This document shows, in pieces, positions 8,748 to 20,181 of a stretch of 64,000 nt of DNA. Position 1 is the stretch's first letter; each line of letters opens with the position of its first letter. The position numbers and the translations under genes are program-made. The notes under the pieces were generated by a model. The model had not been told where the DNA came from. It did not search any database and saw nothing but the letters and a program-made list of their open reading frames with translations. Source of the stretch: Rubrivivax sp. (lineage in GTDB: Bacteria; Pseudomonadota; Gammaproteobacteria; Burkholderiales; Burkholderiaceae_C); assembly GCA_030681795.1 (NCBI GenBank), contig JAUXRG010000020.1, forward strand, positions 62,001 to 126,000, in the 5' to 3' direction.

Positions 8748-9504
8748 GCGGCTTAGCCTGCTCGAACGTACGCGATCGGCGGACTGCCACTCCCAGTTCT
8801 GCGAAGCAGTGGGGCGGATTGAATTGGCAGTCGACGAAGCTGAGGCCATCGACCTCCTGAGGCAAACGATGGAGCGACTGGGCGCCGAAGGGGCCGTGTT
8901 CACGAGCTTCATCCGCGACGATGCGATGTTCGCGTCGTACCGGTACCTCCTGGCATGCGATCCGCGGTGGGGCGCCGAGTACGCTCGCAACGCGTGGTGC
9001 GCCGATGATCCCTGGGTGAAGTACGCGATGCAGTGCAGCGACCCGATTCGTGCGAGCGAGATGGCGCCCAAGACACCACGACAACAGGTCGTCGTGGACG
9101 CTGCTGCTGAGTACGGCTTCAGGTCGGCCGTCATCGTTCCGGCACCATCGTCTGCGGGGCAAGCGCGGGTCGGCGTGCTGTGCATCGGGTCCGCGACAGC
9201 CGGCTACTTCGAGGGCGAAGGCTATGCGGCCGTCAAGGTCCTGGCCCGGCCGTTGGCGATGGAACTGCATGAATGGTGGCATCGCCGTATCAAGCAGGAG
9301 TTGATCGCGCGCGTGCACATCACGGACGACGACCTCGTCCTGCTTCGGCACGAGGACGACCGCCACAGCAGCAAAGTCATCGCCATCACGCTGAATACCG
9401 AGGCGAAGACGATCGACTGCCGTTTTCAGCGCTTGAGCGCCAGGCTCGGCACCGCAAACAGACGTGACGCAGTCCGCTTGGCCAAGCTGTATGGACTGAT
9501 CTGA
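8722..9504 (+). CDS. LuxR-family regulator with autoinducer-binding domain (solo)
   Basis: A 260-residue protein. The N-terminal two-thirds resemble the autoinducer-binding domain, including WCADDPWVKYA, which corresponds to the conserved Asp-Pro-Trp ligand-pocket region. The C-terminus is a divergent LuxR-type helix-turn-helix: VIAITLNTEAKTIDCRFQRL, then SARLGTANRRDAVRLAKL. The start of that domain (where LTxREREVL is usual) is replaced by ITDDDLVLLRHEDD, so contacts may differ. No luxI-type synthase occurs in the window, so this is a solo that could sense foreign acyl-homoserine lactones or another ligand. The start at 8722 overlaps the preceding gene; no strong ribosome-binding site is visible, which fits coupling. 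Confidence 0.8.
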   Translation: MTSFTPNGERLSLLERTRSADCHSQFCEAVGRIELAVDEAEAIDLLRQTMERLGAEGAVFTSFIRDDAMFASYRYLLACDPRWGAEYARNAWCADDPWVKYAMQCSDPIRASEMAPKTPRQQVVVDAAAEYGFRSAVIVPAPSSAGQARVGVLCIGSATAGYFEGEGYAAVKVLARPLAMELHEWWHRRIKQELIARVHITDDDLVLLRHEDDRHSSKVIAITLNTEAKTIDCRFQRLSARLGTANRRDAVRLAKLYGLI

Positions 9505-10292
9505 CGGCGATGCGTTTCGAGCGAACTACGATGGCCGCGGTCGGCCGGCAGCTACCGCGCGAGTATCCGCTGGCCGGTGTCCACTGCATTGCTGTCGCCC
9601 GGTGTCGGCCTCTCTATAGCCGCGGTCGACCCCTTGCTGTCATTCACCTCGGAGAGCTGAGCGACAGCTGTGCAGCGGTTGCTGCCGGTGGCAGCCAGCC
9701 ATCGAACTCACGGTCTCGGACACCTTGCAGTCGTTGGGGCACGTACGCGCCGTCGCCACCAGCGGCCGCTAACAGCGGTACTGCTGACATTGCCGATGAC
9801 CATGGAGACCGCCGGGGCCCACGCCCTTCGACCGGCGGGAAACTTCGTCCGGGCCCGATCGAACGACTGCTCCTCCTCGGCTCGACGGGTCGCTGCCGAC
9901 CCGTCGGCGACACTCGCGACCCTGAACTCGCCGCCCTGAAGCGGCCGGTCGAACCCACACACAGGCACCCCACCCCCTCGCGCGCCGGCCCGTGGCCAGG
10001 CGCTCCAAGCGGCCTGACGCTGCCCAACCGCGACAGTTCAAGCGACCCGGCGACACGGGCCGCTCGGGTCGGCTGCGTCCAAGGGCCCTCGAGACCGATG
10101 GATGAGGTCCGACGAAACGCGGTATCTGTAAACGGCGCCAGAGAACGATGCCTTTCCGCTGGACCGGCTGAGCGGCCCGCGCCCAACAGATCTCAGCCCG
10201 CATCCAAAGACAGGTCCAAGGCGCTTCGGGCGCTATGTTCCACCCCTGCTCTGCCGTGCTCGGGGTGTGCCGGGCAGGGGAAAGGGCGTTTG
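9505..10292. other. Non-coding stretch of about 790 bases
   Basis: Open frames here have biased composition without protein-like sequence, so none is accepted. The stretch holds a perfect 10-bp hairpin at 9883-9906 and GCAGGGG/CCCCTGC arms around 10246-10280. It ends at the remains of an aroA gene. It is probably eroded DNA left after deletion or element loss. Confidence 0.4.
9883..9906. repeat. Perfect 10-bp hairpin
   Basis: CGACGGGTCG and CGACCCGTCG pair without mismatch around a CTGC loop, within otherwise featureless intergenic DNA. No T-run follows, so a terminator is unlikely. Confidence 0.5.
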
Positions 10293-10502
10293 ATGAACCT
10301 ATCCCCGGTCGATACCTACGACCATCACCGCATGGCCATGTGCTGTGCGCAGGCCGCGGCCTGCGGCGTGCCCCTGCACATCAAAGACCCACAGTGCGTA
10401 TCGAAGACCTTTTTGGACTTTTTCACGCGCTTGGCTGGGCTGGTGCCAGCTGCGCCGTCGCGGCCGGGCCGGCACGCAACTGATTCGGTGCCGCCGACGT
10501 GA
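10293..10502 (+). pseudogene. aroA: 3' fragment of aroA (EPSP synthase)
   Basis: The frame reads VDTYDHHRMAMCCAQAAACG, then VPLHIKDPQCVSKTFLDFF and TRLAGL. This matches the very C-terminal segment of 3-phosphoshikimate 1-carboxyvinyltransferase, where a DHRMAM motif and a DPxCxxKTFPxYF motif are hallmarks. Only about 50 residues remain, the rest of the roughly 430-residue enzyme is absent, and the end runs into the convergent DUF2061 gene. It is a non-functional stub, presumably left by recombination; a complete aroA should exist elsewhere in the genome. Confidence 0.75.
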
Positions 10503-10686
10503 AGCGCGCCCAGGCACGCTCATGCAGCAGGTAGGCGACCGTGTTGGCGGCGGGCTCGATCAGCGCGATCGCGCTGGCGATGGCGAGGCTGCCGGTGAGC
10601 AGATAAGCGATCGAAAACGCCACACCGAAGTGCAGCACTGCGAAGGTGCCGGTCTTGGCAAGACTCTGTGAGAACGGGACGCGCAT
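10423..10686 (-). CDS. DUF2061 family membrane protein
   Basis: An 87-residue protein with two membrane segments. It shows the DUF2061 pattern SLAKTGTFAVLHFGVAFSIA, then IASAIALIEPAANTVAYLLHERAW. The family is widespread, located in the inner membrane and of unknown function. The ATG at 10686 is supported by AGGAG seven bases upstream; a longer in-frame version starting upstream lacks support. The C-terminal 25 residues are Ala/Pro-rich and overlap the aroA stub on the other strand. Confidence 0.8.
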   Translation of the reverse strand: MRVPFSQSLAKTGTFAVLHFGVAFSIAYLLTGSLAIASAIALIEPAANTVAYLLHERAWARFTSAAPNQLRAGPAATAQLAPAQPSA

Positions 10687-10952
10687 GGCGGTAACTCCTG
10701 TGGTGTGACGCATGATTGGCCTGCCCGCCGTTGCCGTCCATTTGACTATTCCAATGTCAGCTATAGCCGCGACGAATCCGGCGATCGTCATCGACAGCCC
10801 GACCGCCGTTGCTGCAACGCTGCAGCCGCGCTTTGCCGAACGCATCACGCTCGAGGGCGAAGACGTGACCGATGGCCGAGTCGGTCGACATCGCGCCGTT
10901 TATCCGCAGCGGCCCGGCTCGCGCCGTGGGCCGGCGCGGGGGCCCACAGGCG

Positions 10953-11450
10953 TCATTCTTCGAGCAGCGAGCGCAGCATCCAAGCCGCCTGCTCATGCAC
11001 CGTCAGGCGTTGCGTCAGCAGGTCGGCCGTCGGTTCGTCGGACGCCTTGTCGGCCAGCGGAAACACGCCGCGGGCGGTGCGCGCCACCGCCTCGTGGCCC
11101 TCGACCAGGATGCGCACCATCTCGAGCGCCTTGGGTGGCGTCGCGGGCGCATCCTCGAGCGAGCTGAGCTTGCCGAACTGACCGTAGCTGCCCGCCGCCG
11201 GGAAGCCGAGCGCGCGCACCCGCTCGGCGATTGGATCCACTGCGTTCCAGAGTTCGGTGTACTGCACCATGAACATGGTGTGCAGGGTGTTGAACATCGG
11301 CCCGGTCACGTTCCAGTGGAAGTTGTGGGTCGTGAGGTAGAGCGTGTAGGTGTCGGCGAGCAGCGCGTTCAGTCCCTTGGCGATCGCGGCCCGGTCCTTC
11401 TCCGAGATGCCGATGTTCACCGGCGGCGTGGCGTTCCTGGTCTTGGCCAT
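10953..11450 (-). CDS. dps: DNA starvation/stationary-phase protection protein Dps
   Basis: A 165-residue ferritin-like protein of the Dps family. The ferroxidase region is clear: [20 protein letters not shown], followed by [13 protein letters not shown] and the C-terminal helix [13 protein letters not shown]. Dps assembles into dodecamers that oxidise and store iron with hydrogen peroxide and shield DNA. The ATG at 11450 is preceded by AAGGAG eight bases upstream; an upstream extension has no protein-like sequence. It is divergent from katG across a 341-base spacer, a sensible pairing since both remove peroxide. Confidence 0.93.
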   Translation of the reverse strand: MAKTRNATPPVNIGISEKDRAAIAKGLNALLADTYTLYLTTHNFHWNVTGPMFNTLHTMFMVQYTELWNAVDPIAERVRALGFPAAGSYGQFGKLSSLEDAPATPPKALEMVRILVEGHEAVARTARGVFPLADKASDEPTADLLTQRLTVHEQAAWMLRSLLEE

Positions 11451-14487
<3,037 letters not shown>

Positions 14488-14869
14488 TCTCCTCGGTGCC
14501 GCCGCCGATCGTCATCACCTTCACCTCGCGGTAGATGCGTTCGGCCGCCGTGCCCTGCATGAAGTCCGTGCGGCCGAGATCTGCACCGCGGCATCGGCGC
14601 AGAACTGCATGGTCCGCGTCGCGTAGTTCTTCAGCAGGCAGACCTGGGCTATCCATTCGGCGCCCTTGTCGTTGGTGTCGGCGCGCAGCGTCACCGTATC
14701 CAGCCAGGCGCGGGTGGACTCGATGCGCATGCGCATGTCCATCAGCTTGTGGCGGATCACCTGGTGGTCCAACGCGCACGCGTCGAGGGCCGTGTTCGGG
14801 GCGCCGTGGGGAAGGAAAGAGGGGCGTCTGAAAATCCCTTCCTCTTACGCTGCGCGCTTGTTGCTGCAC

Positions 14870-14925
14870 ACACGCTGGATCACCCGTCAGCAGCCGGTGG
14901 CTGCCGACTCCTTATGGCCGGGAGC
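14870..14925. mobile_element. Short IS91-transposase-like scar
   Basis: Bases 14881-14900 (CACCCGTCAGCAGCCGGTGG) are identical to 45261-45280 within the IS91-type transposase remnant, and the next 20 bases remain similar. On the minus strand it reads SRQPPAADG followed by a stop, matching QPPPAADG of that remnant. It lies just beyond the point where the acyl-CoA dehydrogenase gene is cut. Confidence 0.45.
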
Positions 14926-15041
14926 GTGAGTCCAGGGCTGTGCCAGTAAGCTGACTGTCGAGGTAGGGGGGTTGGTCAACGGGAAGGTCGGGGTTGCTCA
15001 GCCCCCCGGCCCTACGATCGCTGAACTTCTGCAGACCAACG

Positions 15042-16115
15042 ATGGCTACCCCAGCGATCACCGTCGAGGCACTTCCCGCGGGCTATGGCGACTGCCTACT
15101 GATCTCCTGCCCGGTGGGCCGACGCACTTGGCGGCTTCTCATCGATACCGGTCCCGACGAGTGCCTCCCCACCCTGGTGGATCGCTTGAAGGCGATTCCC
15201 CTGACCGCCCAGGGCCGGCGCCGGATTGACCTCGCCGTCATCAGCCACATCGACCACGACCACATCGGCGGCGCAGCCAGGCTCTTTGCAGACGCGTCGC
15301 TGAAGCTGGAGTTCGGGGACATCTGGTTCAACGCCCCAAGCCGACCGGTGAGCCGAGGCGTCAGGGAAGGGGTTGGGCTTGCGGCGGTACTAGGGACTGC
15401 CGCCCGCGGCCTGCCCTGGAACCTCGCCTTTGGAGGGCGAGATGGGGTGACCGGCCCCGAGCTGTTCGTCGAGATCCCGCGCAAGCGGGGGGAGCCGCGG
15501 ATCACGCTGCTGTCGCCGACCCGCCAAAGGCTGGACGAGCTCTACCGGGTGTGGGCAAGGGAACTCCCGAAGGTGAAGGTCCCGGCCGAGGCGGAGCCCC
15601 TGGCCACGCCACGAAGCGGTCTGGACGTCGAGGCACTCGCCCACCGCGTCACGCCTGAAGATCGAGCGCCGGCCAATGGGTCCAGCATCGCGTTTGTGCT
15701 CGAGCACAGGGGGGCATCGGCGCTCTTGACCGCGGATGCCTTCCCGTCTGTCCTTCAGCGCGCACTGGCCGCGCTGGCCGCCAGCCGACGCCAACCACTG
15801 CCCTGGACGCCTGACCTCATCAAGCTCAGCCATCACGGCAGCAGGGCGAACACCACGACCAAGCTGCTGGAGACGGTGCAAGCTCATCACGCCCTGGTCA
15901 GCACGAACGGCGCGATCTTCGGCCACCCGGATCAGGAAGGGATCGCGCGCGTGATCGCCGGCGGCGCGCCCGGCTGCGAAGTCTGGTTCAACTTCAGGAC
16001 GCCGCGGACCGAAGTATGGGCCAGTGAATCGCTGCAGGCGCGCTATGCCTATGTCGCGCGGTTTCCAGCTGCTGCTGGCGCCATCACGACGGTCCACCTG
16101 TCCGCCAAGGCATAG
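15042..16115 (+). CDS. MBL-fold (ComEC/Rec2-like) metallo-hydrolase
   Basis: A 357-residue stand-alone metallo-beta-lactamase-fold protein. The metal-binding motif SHIDHDHIGG follows a typical first strand (LISCPVGRRTWRLLIDTGPD). Later motifs are SSIAFVLEHRGASALLTAD and LIKLSHHGSRAN, the pattern of ComEC/Rec2-type MBL domains that act on nucleic acids or phosphoesters. No signal peptide or membrane segment, so cytoplasmic. The ATG at 15042 starts MATPAITVEALPAGYGDCLL, the usual family beginning. It is isolated between IS scars and a tyrosine recombinase. Related free-standing MBL proteins occur in defence islands, so such a role is possible but unproven. Confidence 0.75.
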   Translation: MATPAITVEALPAGYGDCLLISCPVGRRTWRLLIDTGPDECLPTLVDRLKAIPLTAQGRRRIDLAVISHIDHDHIGGAARLFADASLKLEFGDIWFNAPSRPVSRGVREGVGLAAVLGTAARGLPWNLAFGGRDGVTGPELFVEIPRKRGEPRITLLSPTRQRLDELYRVWARELPKVKVPAEAEPLATPRSGLDVEALAHRVTPEDRAPANGSSIAFVLEHRGASALLTADAFPSVLQRALAALAASRRQPLPWTPDLIKLSHHGSRANTTTKLLETVQAHHALVSTNGAIFGHPDQEGIARVIAGGAPGCEVWFNFRTPRTEVWASESLQARYAYVARFPAAAGAITTVHLSAKA

Positions 16116-16242
16116 GTTGAACTGTGCCGGGCATGATCGTTTCCTTTGGCCGCAAGCGGATGCCATGCGGGACACACCCAAGGCACAGAATGCCGCCCCG
16201 CAGGTCTGATGAACCCGACTGGGGCGGCCAGGCGTTCTTCGA

Positions 16243-16866
16243 TCAGATCTCCGTCTGTTCGGAGATCTCCAGCGCATCGTCCACCTCGATACCGAGATAC
16301 CGCACCGTTGACTCCAACTTAGAGTGGCCCAGCAGCAACTGAACCGCACGCAGGTTCTTCGTGCGCCGGTAGATCAGAGTCGCCTTGGTGCGTCGCATCG
16401 AGTGCGTGCCGTAGTCGGCGGCATCGAGGCCGAGTTCCTCGACCCAGCCTTCGAGAATCCGCGCGTATTGCCGCGTGCCCAGATGTGGTGAGTCGTGTAT
16501 GCGACTCGGGAAGAGGAAGGCGTCGGACTTCAACGCCGCCAGCTTGATCCACTTCTGCACCGCGTCACGGGTGGCCGGTGTGATTTCGAACTGCACCGGG
16601 CGCTGGGTCTTGTGCTGCAACACCATGGCACGGGATGCGACCTGGTCCCCGTGGCAGATGTCCCGGACTTTCAGGCTGACGAGGTCACAGCCCCGAAGCT
16701 TGCTGTCGATTCCCAGATTGAAGAGGGCGAGCTCTCGCACCCGGCTTTCCATCTGCAGGCGAACACGAAGGGCCCAGATTTCTTTGACCTTGAACGGCGC
16801 CTTCTGACCGACGATCTTGCCCTTGTTCCATGGCTCGTGATGAACAACGGTGGCAACAGATTCCAT
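16243..16866 (-). CDS. Tyrosine recombinase/integrase, short form
   Basis: A 207-residue tyrosine recombinase consisting mainly of the catalytic domain. The six-residue active site can be read: Arg in SKLRGCDLVSL, Lys in LQHKTQRP, the HxxR box in THSMRRTKATLIY, His in LLGHSKLESTVRYLG and the nucleophilic Tyr in the same segment. The arm- and core-binding N-terminal domains of phage integrases are missing; a short lead (WNKGKIVGQKAPFKVKEIW) replaces them, as in a family of compact recombinases common in Proteobacteria. GGGAG lies upstream of the ATG. No att sites were found. Confidence 0.88.
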   Translation of the reverse strand: MESVATVVHHEPWNKGKIVGQKAPFKVKEIWALRVRLQMESRVRELALFNLGIDSKLRGCDLVSLKVRDICHGDQVASRAMVLQHKTQRPVQFEITPATRDAVQKWIKLAALKSDAFLFPSRIHDSPHLGTRQYARILEGWVEELGLDAADYGTHSMRRTKATLIYRRTKNLRAVQLLLGHSKLESTVRYLGIEVDDALEISEQTEI

Positions 16867-17153
16867 GATGAACTCCCATCAAGTTGAGGGGCAGGAAAGA
16901 TGCGCCTTCGACGAAGTCATGACATTGCCGTGGGTCAAGCTGTCAGTGACCGGATGAGACAGGCCGCAAACCAGGTCCCCCAGGGCCGCTGACAGCCCGC
17001 GCCGGGCTGGCACCAGCCGAGGTGGTCGTCCTCGCCGCAACCCGATCTTCGGTTCTGACGCTCGCCGCCAACGCGTTGCGGACCAGCGACGGATGCGCCG
17101 ACGCTGCGTCCAGTCCCCAATGCCTTCCATGGCGGATATGCTGTGGCCTAGCC

Positions 17154-17453
17154 ATGTACATCACCGACCTCACGCACTTTCTCGACAAGTCCGGCGCGAT
17201 TGGCCCGGTCAAGGGCCCTGCACGCGCGATGGCTCAGTTCAACGTCGATGCGGTCGCACATGCCTCCGACAGCACGTCAGAGAACCTTCCCGCGCCAAAG
17301 TGCTTCAAGTGCAAGAAGGGCGTCGTCGAAGCGGTCTTGGCACAGGACAACGCGGTCGTGTGGGTCTGCCCCAAGTGCCGCATAGAGGGACGCATCTCGA
17401 ACTGGCAGGGCAGCCTCTGGGATCTGCGGAACCGCCCGCCGACGTCAGGCTGA
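17154..17453 (+). CDS. Zinc-ribbon protein of unknown function
   Basis: A 99-residue protein. The N-terminal part (MYITDLTHFLDKSGAIGPVK, then GPARAMAQF) is followed by two knuckles, CFKCKKG and CPKCRIEGR, about 30 residues apart, which would bind one zinc. It ends in ISNWQGSLWDLRNRP. I recall similar small proteins encoded near transposases and recombinases in proteobacteria, without known function. It precedes the next gene by 17 bases and the two are probably one operon. The ATG at 17154 marks the start of the conserved sequence. Confidence 0.7.
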   Translation: MYITDLTHFLDKSGAIGPVKGPARAMAQFNVDAVAHASDSTSENLPAPKCFKCKKGVVEAVLAQDNAVVWVCPKCRIEGRISNWQGSLWDLRNRPPTSG

Positions 17454-17470
17454 CCAGAACGGCGGATCCG

Positions 17471-17920
17471 GTGAAGCTGTCGTCGAAGCTATTCCTGCTG
17501 TCCGCTGACGACACGCTGCACGCGCTGGCCAGCACCGCCTTCATGCGCATGCTTCGGCAGGAAGACTTGGCCCGTGTACCCGACTTTGCTGGACAGCGTG
17601 TGCGCCAAGCCAGCGTCGTCGTCCAAGTGGTCGACGGCACGCCGTTGCGGATGGTGCGCTCGACTTTCTCCATTCTTGACATCAAAGCCGATGGTTTTCT
17701 GGATGTCGACCGCCTCAACACCCAGCAAATCGCCAGACTGGACGTGAGTTTTGATCGTTCAAGGCCTGCGGATGAGGTTGCCGGCGGCCCCGTCATCGAC
17801 GCTGCCCAGAGATTTGTTGCTCGGGGCGGCTCTTGGGAGCCTGACGCGCGCCTTCTGCGCCACATCGAAGCCGCCGCGCTGGGACAGGTGTCGTGCCCTC
17901 GAGTTCGACTGCTTCGGTGA
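17471..17920 (+). CDS. Hypothetical protein paired with the zinc-ribbon gene
   Basis: A 149-residue protein read from GTG 17471 (KLSSKLFLLSADDTLHALAS, then FMRMLRQEDLARVPDFAGQR). The sequence is protein-like throughout, with GC-rich third positions, and ends in CPRVRLLR. No catalytic or membrane motif was recognised. The family seems to occur in Burkholderiales next to mobile elements (recollection only). The GTG start is inferred from the beginning of the conserved-looking segment; no better start exists downstream within 30 codons. Confidence 0.55.
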   Translation: MKLSSKLFLLSADDTLHALASTAFMRMLRQEDLARVPDFAGQRVRQASVVVQVVDGTPLRMVRSTFSILDIKADGFLDVDRLNTQQIARLDVSFDRSRPADEVAGGPVIDAAQRFVARGGSWEPDARLLRHIEAAALGQVSCPRVRLLR

Positions 17921-18295
17921 AGGACTGGAGGCAAGGCAGTTCATCGACTCGGCAGCACTGATGGGCGCATGCTTCCAAGCCAAACGCCTTGCCTCAGATC
18001 TCGACCCAATCTCGTCGAGCGGCAGCTTACCGGTGCAGCCAGTAGTCTTCGGTCTCGGCCATCAGGAGTCAGTCACGACAGGCAGCTTTGTGGCGGGCCA
18101 ACATCATGCTGCGGCAGCGCCTGGTCGTCCGCCACGCCGCCACCGACGAACGTGCGCGCCTGCGAGATGCGGGCGGGCGACACGCTCACCCGTTCGTTCG
18201 TCCTCGAGTGGAGCCACGCACTCGCACCCTACGGCCGGCCACACATAGCAGGGTGAAAGCGATGGGCTTCATGCTGAGTTTCTGCTTTGGTCGCG
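17921..18295. other. Intergenic region without a recognisable gene
   Basis: About 375 bases lie between the hypothetical gene and the convergent lipoprotein operon. Short frames exist but none has coding-like composition or a recognisable motif, and no clear terminator hairpin with a T-run was found. Confidence 0.35.
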
Positions 18296-19264
18296 TCACA
18301 GTTTTGGCGGCGCGGTGTTCTTGGCCGCCTTCGCCGTCTCCTGCTCACGCCGCTGCTGGTCAGCTTGCGCCAGCGCCTGCTCCGTGCCGGTGACGAGCTG
18401 GTAGCCGCCGGCCTGATCGACCACGCCGACTTGCAGCGATACGGCCAGCTCGGGGTTCTCGCGCAGCGGCATCACGATGGCCGTGACGACGGTGCCACAG
18501 TCGGGCGACAGGTTCACGCCGCCATTCGGGCTGGCATTGCCGCTGCAGCGGTTGAACAGCGGCGCGCCCTGCGTGACCAGGCGCCCTGCCGGGTCGTAGG
18601 ACCAGGTGATGTAGCGCTGGCCCTGGTTGTTTTGCTGTTTTGTCGGCGGGCCGTACTTTTTGAGCAGCGCCTGCTCGATGCTGGTGATGGTGGGGCTGGC
18701 GCCGGCTTCGAACCTCTCTTCGCGCGCCACGTTGATGACGCGCTCCTGGCCGGGCAGGCCCATGGTGCCGACGTACCACTTGGCCTGGCCGGGCTTCATG
18801 TCGTCACGCGCCGCGTTGCCGCTGCGCGCAACGATGTCGTCCATGCTTTCGATCTTGGCGCGCTTGGCGCTCCACTCGACGCGCGGCTCGGCGAAGCGGG
18901 CGCCGAAGCCGTGACGCGGCTTCTGGCCATAGGTCTTGATGTTGAAGCCGCGGGTGATGTCGAGCTGCATCACCAGCAAGTCGTGGCTGCACAGCACCTG
19001 GTTGAGCGCCTCGTCGTAGCTTATGCCCGGGCGCACGCCGATCACGTCGTCCACCGGCGCGCCGCTGGCACGCGGGGCCGATTTGTTCTTCGCCGGGCAA
19101 CTCACGTCGGCGCGCGCCTCCTTGGCCACTTGCTCGGCCGTCGCGGCGCCCTGGCCGGCGGGCTTGGCCTTCGCGGCAGGTGCGGCCGGTCGCGACTCGT
19201 TCGGCTTGTCGCAGGCAACCAAGGCAAATGCCATCACTGCAATGACCCAAGGCACGACTCGCAT
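18296..19264 (-). CDS. Predicted outer-membrane or periplasmic lipoprotein
   Basis: A 322-residue exported protein with a lipoprotein signal peptide: MRVVPWVIAVMAFALVACDK, Cys at residue 18. A Pro/Ala/Lys-rich linker follows, then a domain of unknown family with cysteine pairs (Cys at ADVSCPAKN, LCSHDLL, FNRCSGN and SPDCGTV), consistent with disulfides in the periplasm. The C-terminal 30 residues are Gln/Ala-rich and helical. The ATG at 19264 has a G-rich Shine-Dalgarno (GGGGGTGAG) upstream. It is the last gene of the five-gene exported-protein operon that starts at 21570. Function unknown. Confidence 0.7.
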   Translation of the reverse strand: MRVVPWVIAVMAFALVACDKPNESRPAAPAAKAKPAGQGAATAEQVAKEARADVSCPAKNKSAPRASGAPVDDVIGVRPGISYDEALNQVLCSHDLLVMQLDITRGFNIKTYGQKPRHGFGARFAEPRVEWSAKRAKIESMDDIVARSGNAARDDMKPGQAKWYVGTMGLPGQERVINVAREERFEAGASPTITSIEQALLKKYGPPTKQQNNQGQRYITWSYDPAGRLVTQGAPLFNRCSGNASPNGGVNLSPDCGTVVTAIVMPLRENPELAVSLQVGVVDQAGGYQLVTGTEQALAQADQQRREQETAKAAKNTAPPKL

Positions 19265-19323
19265 GGACTCACCCCCTTCGCGTGGAAACGGAATTGAAAC
19301 GCCTGATCTGTGGCCGCCGCGCG

Positions 19324-19671
19324 CTATCTCGCGCCGGGCGCGCACTTGCCGAAGACTTGGAGCGCTGCCGCCATCAGGCCCTGTTGCTCCTTGTCGCTGA
19401 ACTTCGCTTTCAGCGCCCGTGCCTCCTGCTTCTTGTTTTCCATGTTGAACATCATCCAGCGGCGGCCCTCCGGCGAAACAGTCGTCTGCACCTCCTTGGC
19501 GGCGCACTTGCAGTAGGCGTCCCGATCGACGCCCATCTGTTTTGTGATGGCCTGGTTGACGCGGGTCTGCCCTTCCTTCAGGCACACCGCGAGGTACTCC
19601 GATTCACTCGGCCCGCTGCCGCAGGCCGTGAGCAGGGTGGCGACGATCAGTGCAGTGGTCTTGTGGAACAT
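19324..19671 (-). CDS. Small predicted lipoprotein
   Basis: A 115-residue protein with a lipoprotein signal (LIVATLLTACGSGPSESEY). The mature part has Cys in AVCLKEG, YCKCAAKEV and GKCAPG, suggesting disulfides outside the cytoplasm, and is otherwise helical and charged. The ATG at 19671 has AAGG eight bases upstream; a GTG three codons earlier with AGGAG is an alternative. It is the fourth gene of the operon, 59 bases before the large lipoprotein gene. Family not recognised. Confidence 0.65.
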   Translation of the reverse strand: MFHKTTALIVATLLTACGSGPSESEYLAVCLKEGQTRVNQAITKQMGVDRDAYCKCAAKEVQTTVSPEGRRWMMFNMENKKQEARALKAKFSDKEQQGLMAAALQVFGKCAPGAR

Positions 19672-19692
19672 GGTGAACACCTTGGCTCCTGC

Positions 19693-20181
19693 TCATCGCG
19701 CAACGGTGAGTTGCACGTTCTTGGGTTGGGCCATGCGGTCGCGGTGGCCCGAGTTGACCTGCGTGATCCAGTCCTTCACGCAGAGCATCACGCCGTCGTA
19801 CTGCGGGCTCTTGGTGAAGATCGCGACCTTGCCCTTGGAGAAGATCGCGGCTTCGACGTAGGGCACCGGCCCGGCATCGGCGATGCAGACGATGGCCTCT
19901 TCCTCGCCGCCCTTGTGCGGCGCGTTGCCGTTGAGCATGAGCGCGCCATTGCTCAATTCGACTTCGCCCTTGACGTTCAAGTTGCGGATCAGCGTCGGCA
20001 GGTTTTTGCCGAGCATGGCCTCGAGCTGCGCGCGCACCGCCGGCTCCCTCAGCAGCGCATCGGTGTCGGGGTTGCCGATGTACTTCTTCAGCAAGGGGCG
20101 GGTCGGGGCTTGCGCCGCGGCGCCCATCGGCAGGAGCAGCAGCAGGGCCAGCACGCCGGTGTGGAGTGCTTGATTATTCAT
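19693..20181 (-). CDS. Exported protein of unknown function
   Basis: A 162-residue protein with a Sec signal peptide (HTGVLALLLLLPMGAAAQA; cleavage probably after AQA). The mature part is small and has two cysteines (EEAIVCIADAGP, VMLCVKDWITQ) that could pair in the periplasm. GAGGAA lies six bases before the ATG at 20181, and the ATG overlaps the stop of the upstream gene as ATGA, showing translational coupling. No family recognised. Confidence 0.65.
   Translation of the reverse strand: MNNQALHTGVLALLLLLPMGAAAQAPTRPLLKKYIGNPDTDALLREPAVRAQLEAMLGKNLPTLIRNLNVKGEVELSNGALMLNGNAPHKGGEEEAIVCIADAGPVPYVEAAIFSKGKVAIFTKSPQYDGVMLCVKDWITQVNSGHRDRMAQPKNVQLTVAR

Noticed and set aside
9510..10502. Possible 330-residue gene after the LuxR-type regulator
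   Set aside because: Only its last 70 residues look like protein, and these are the aroA stub; the rest is Arg/Pro/Ser-rich noise without a ribosome-binding site.
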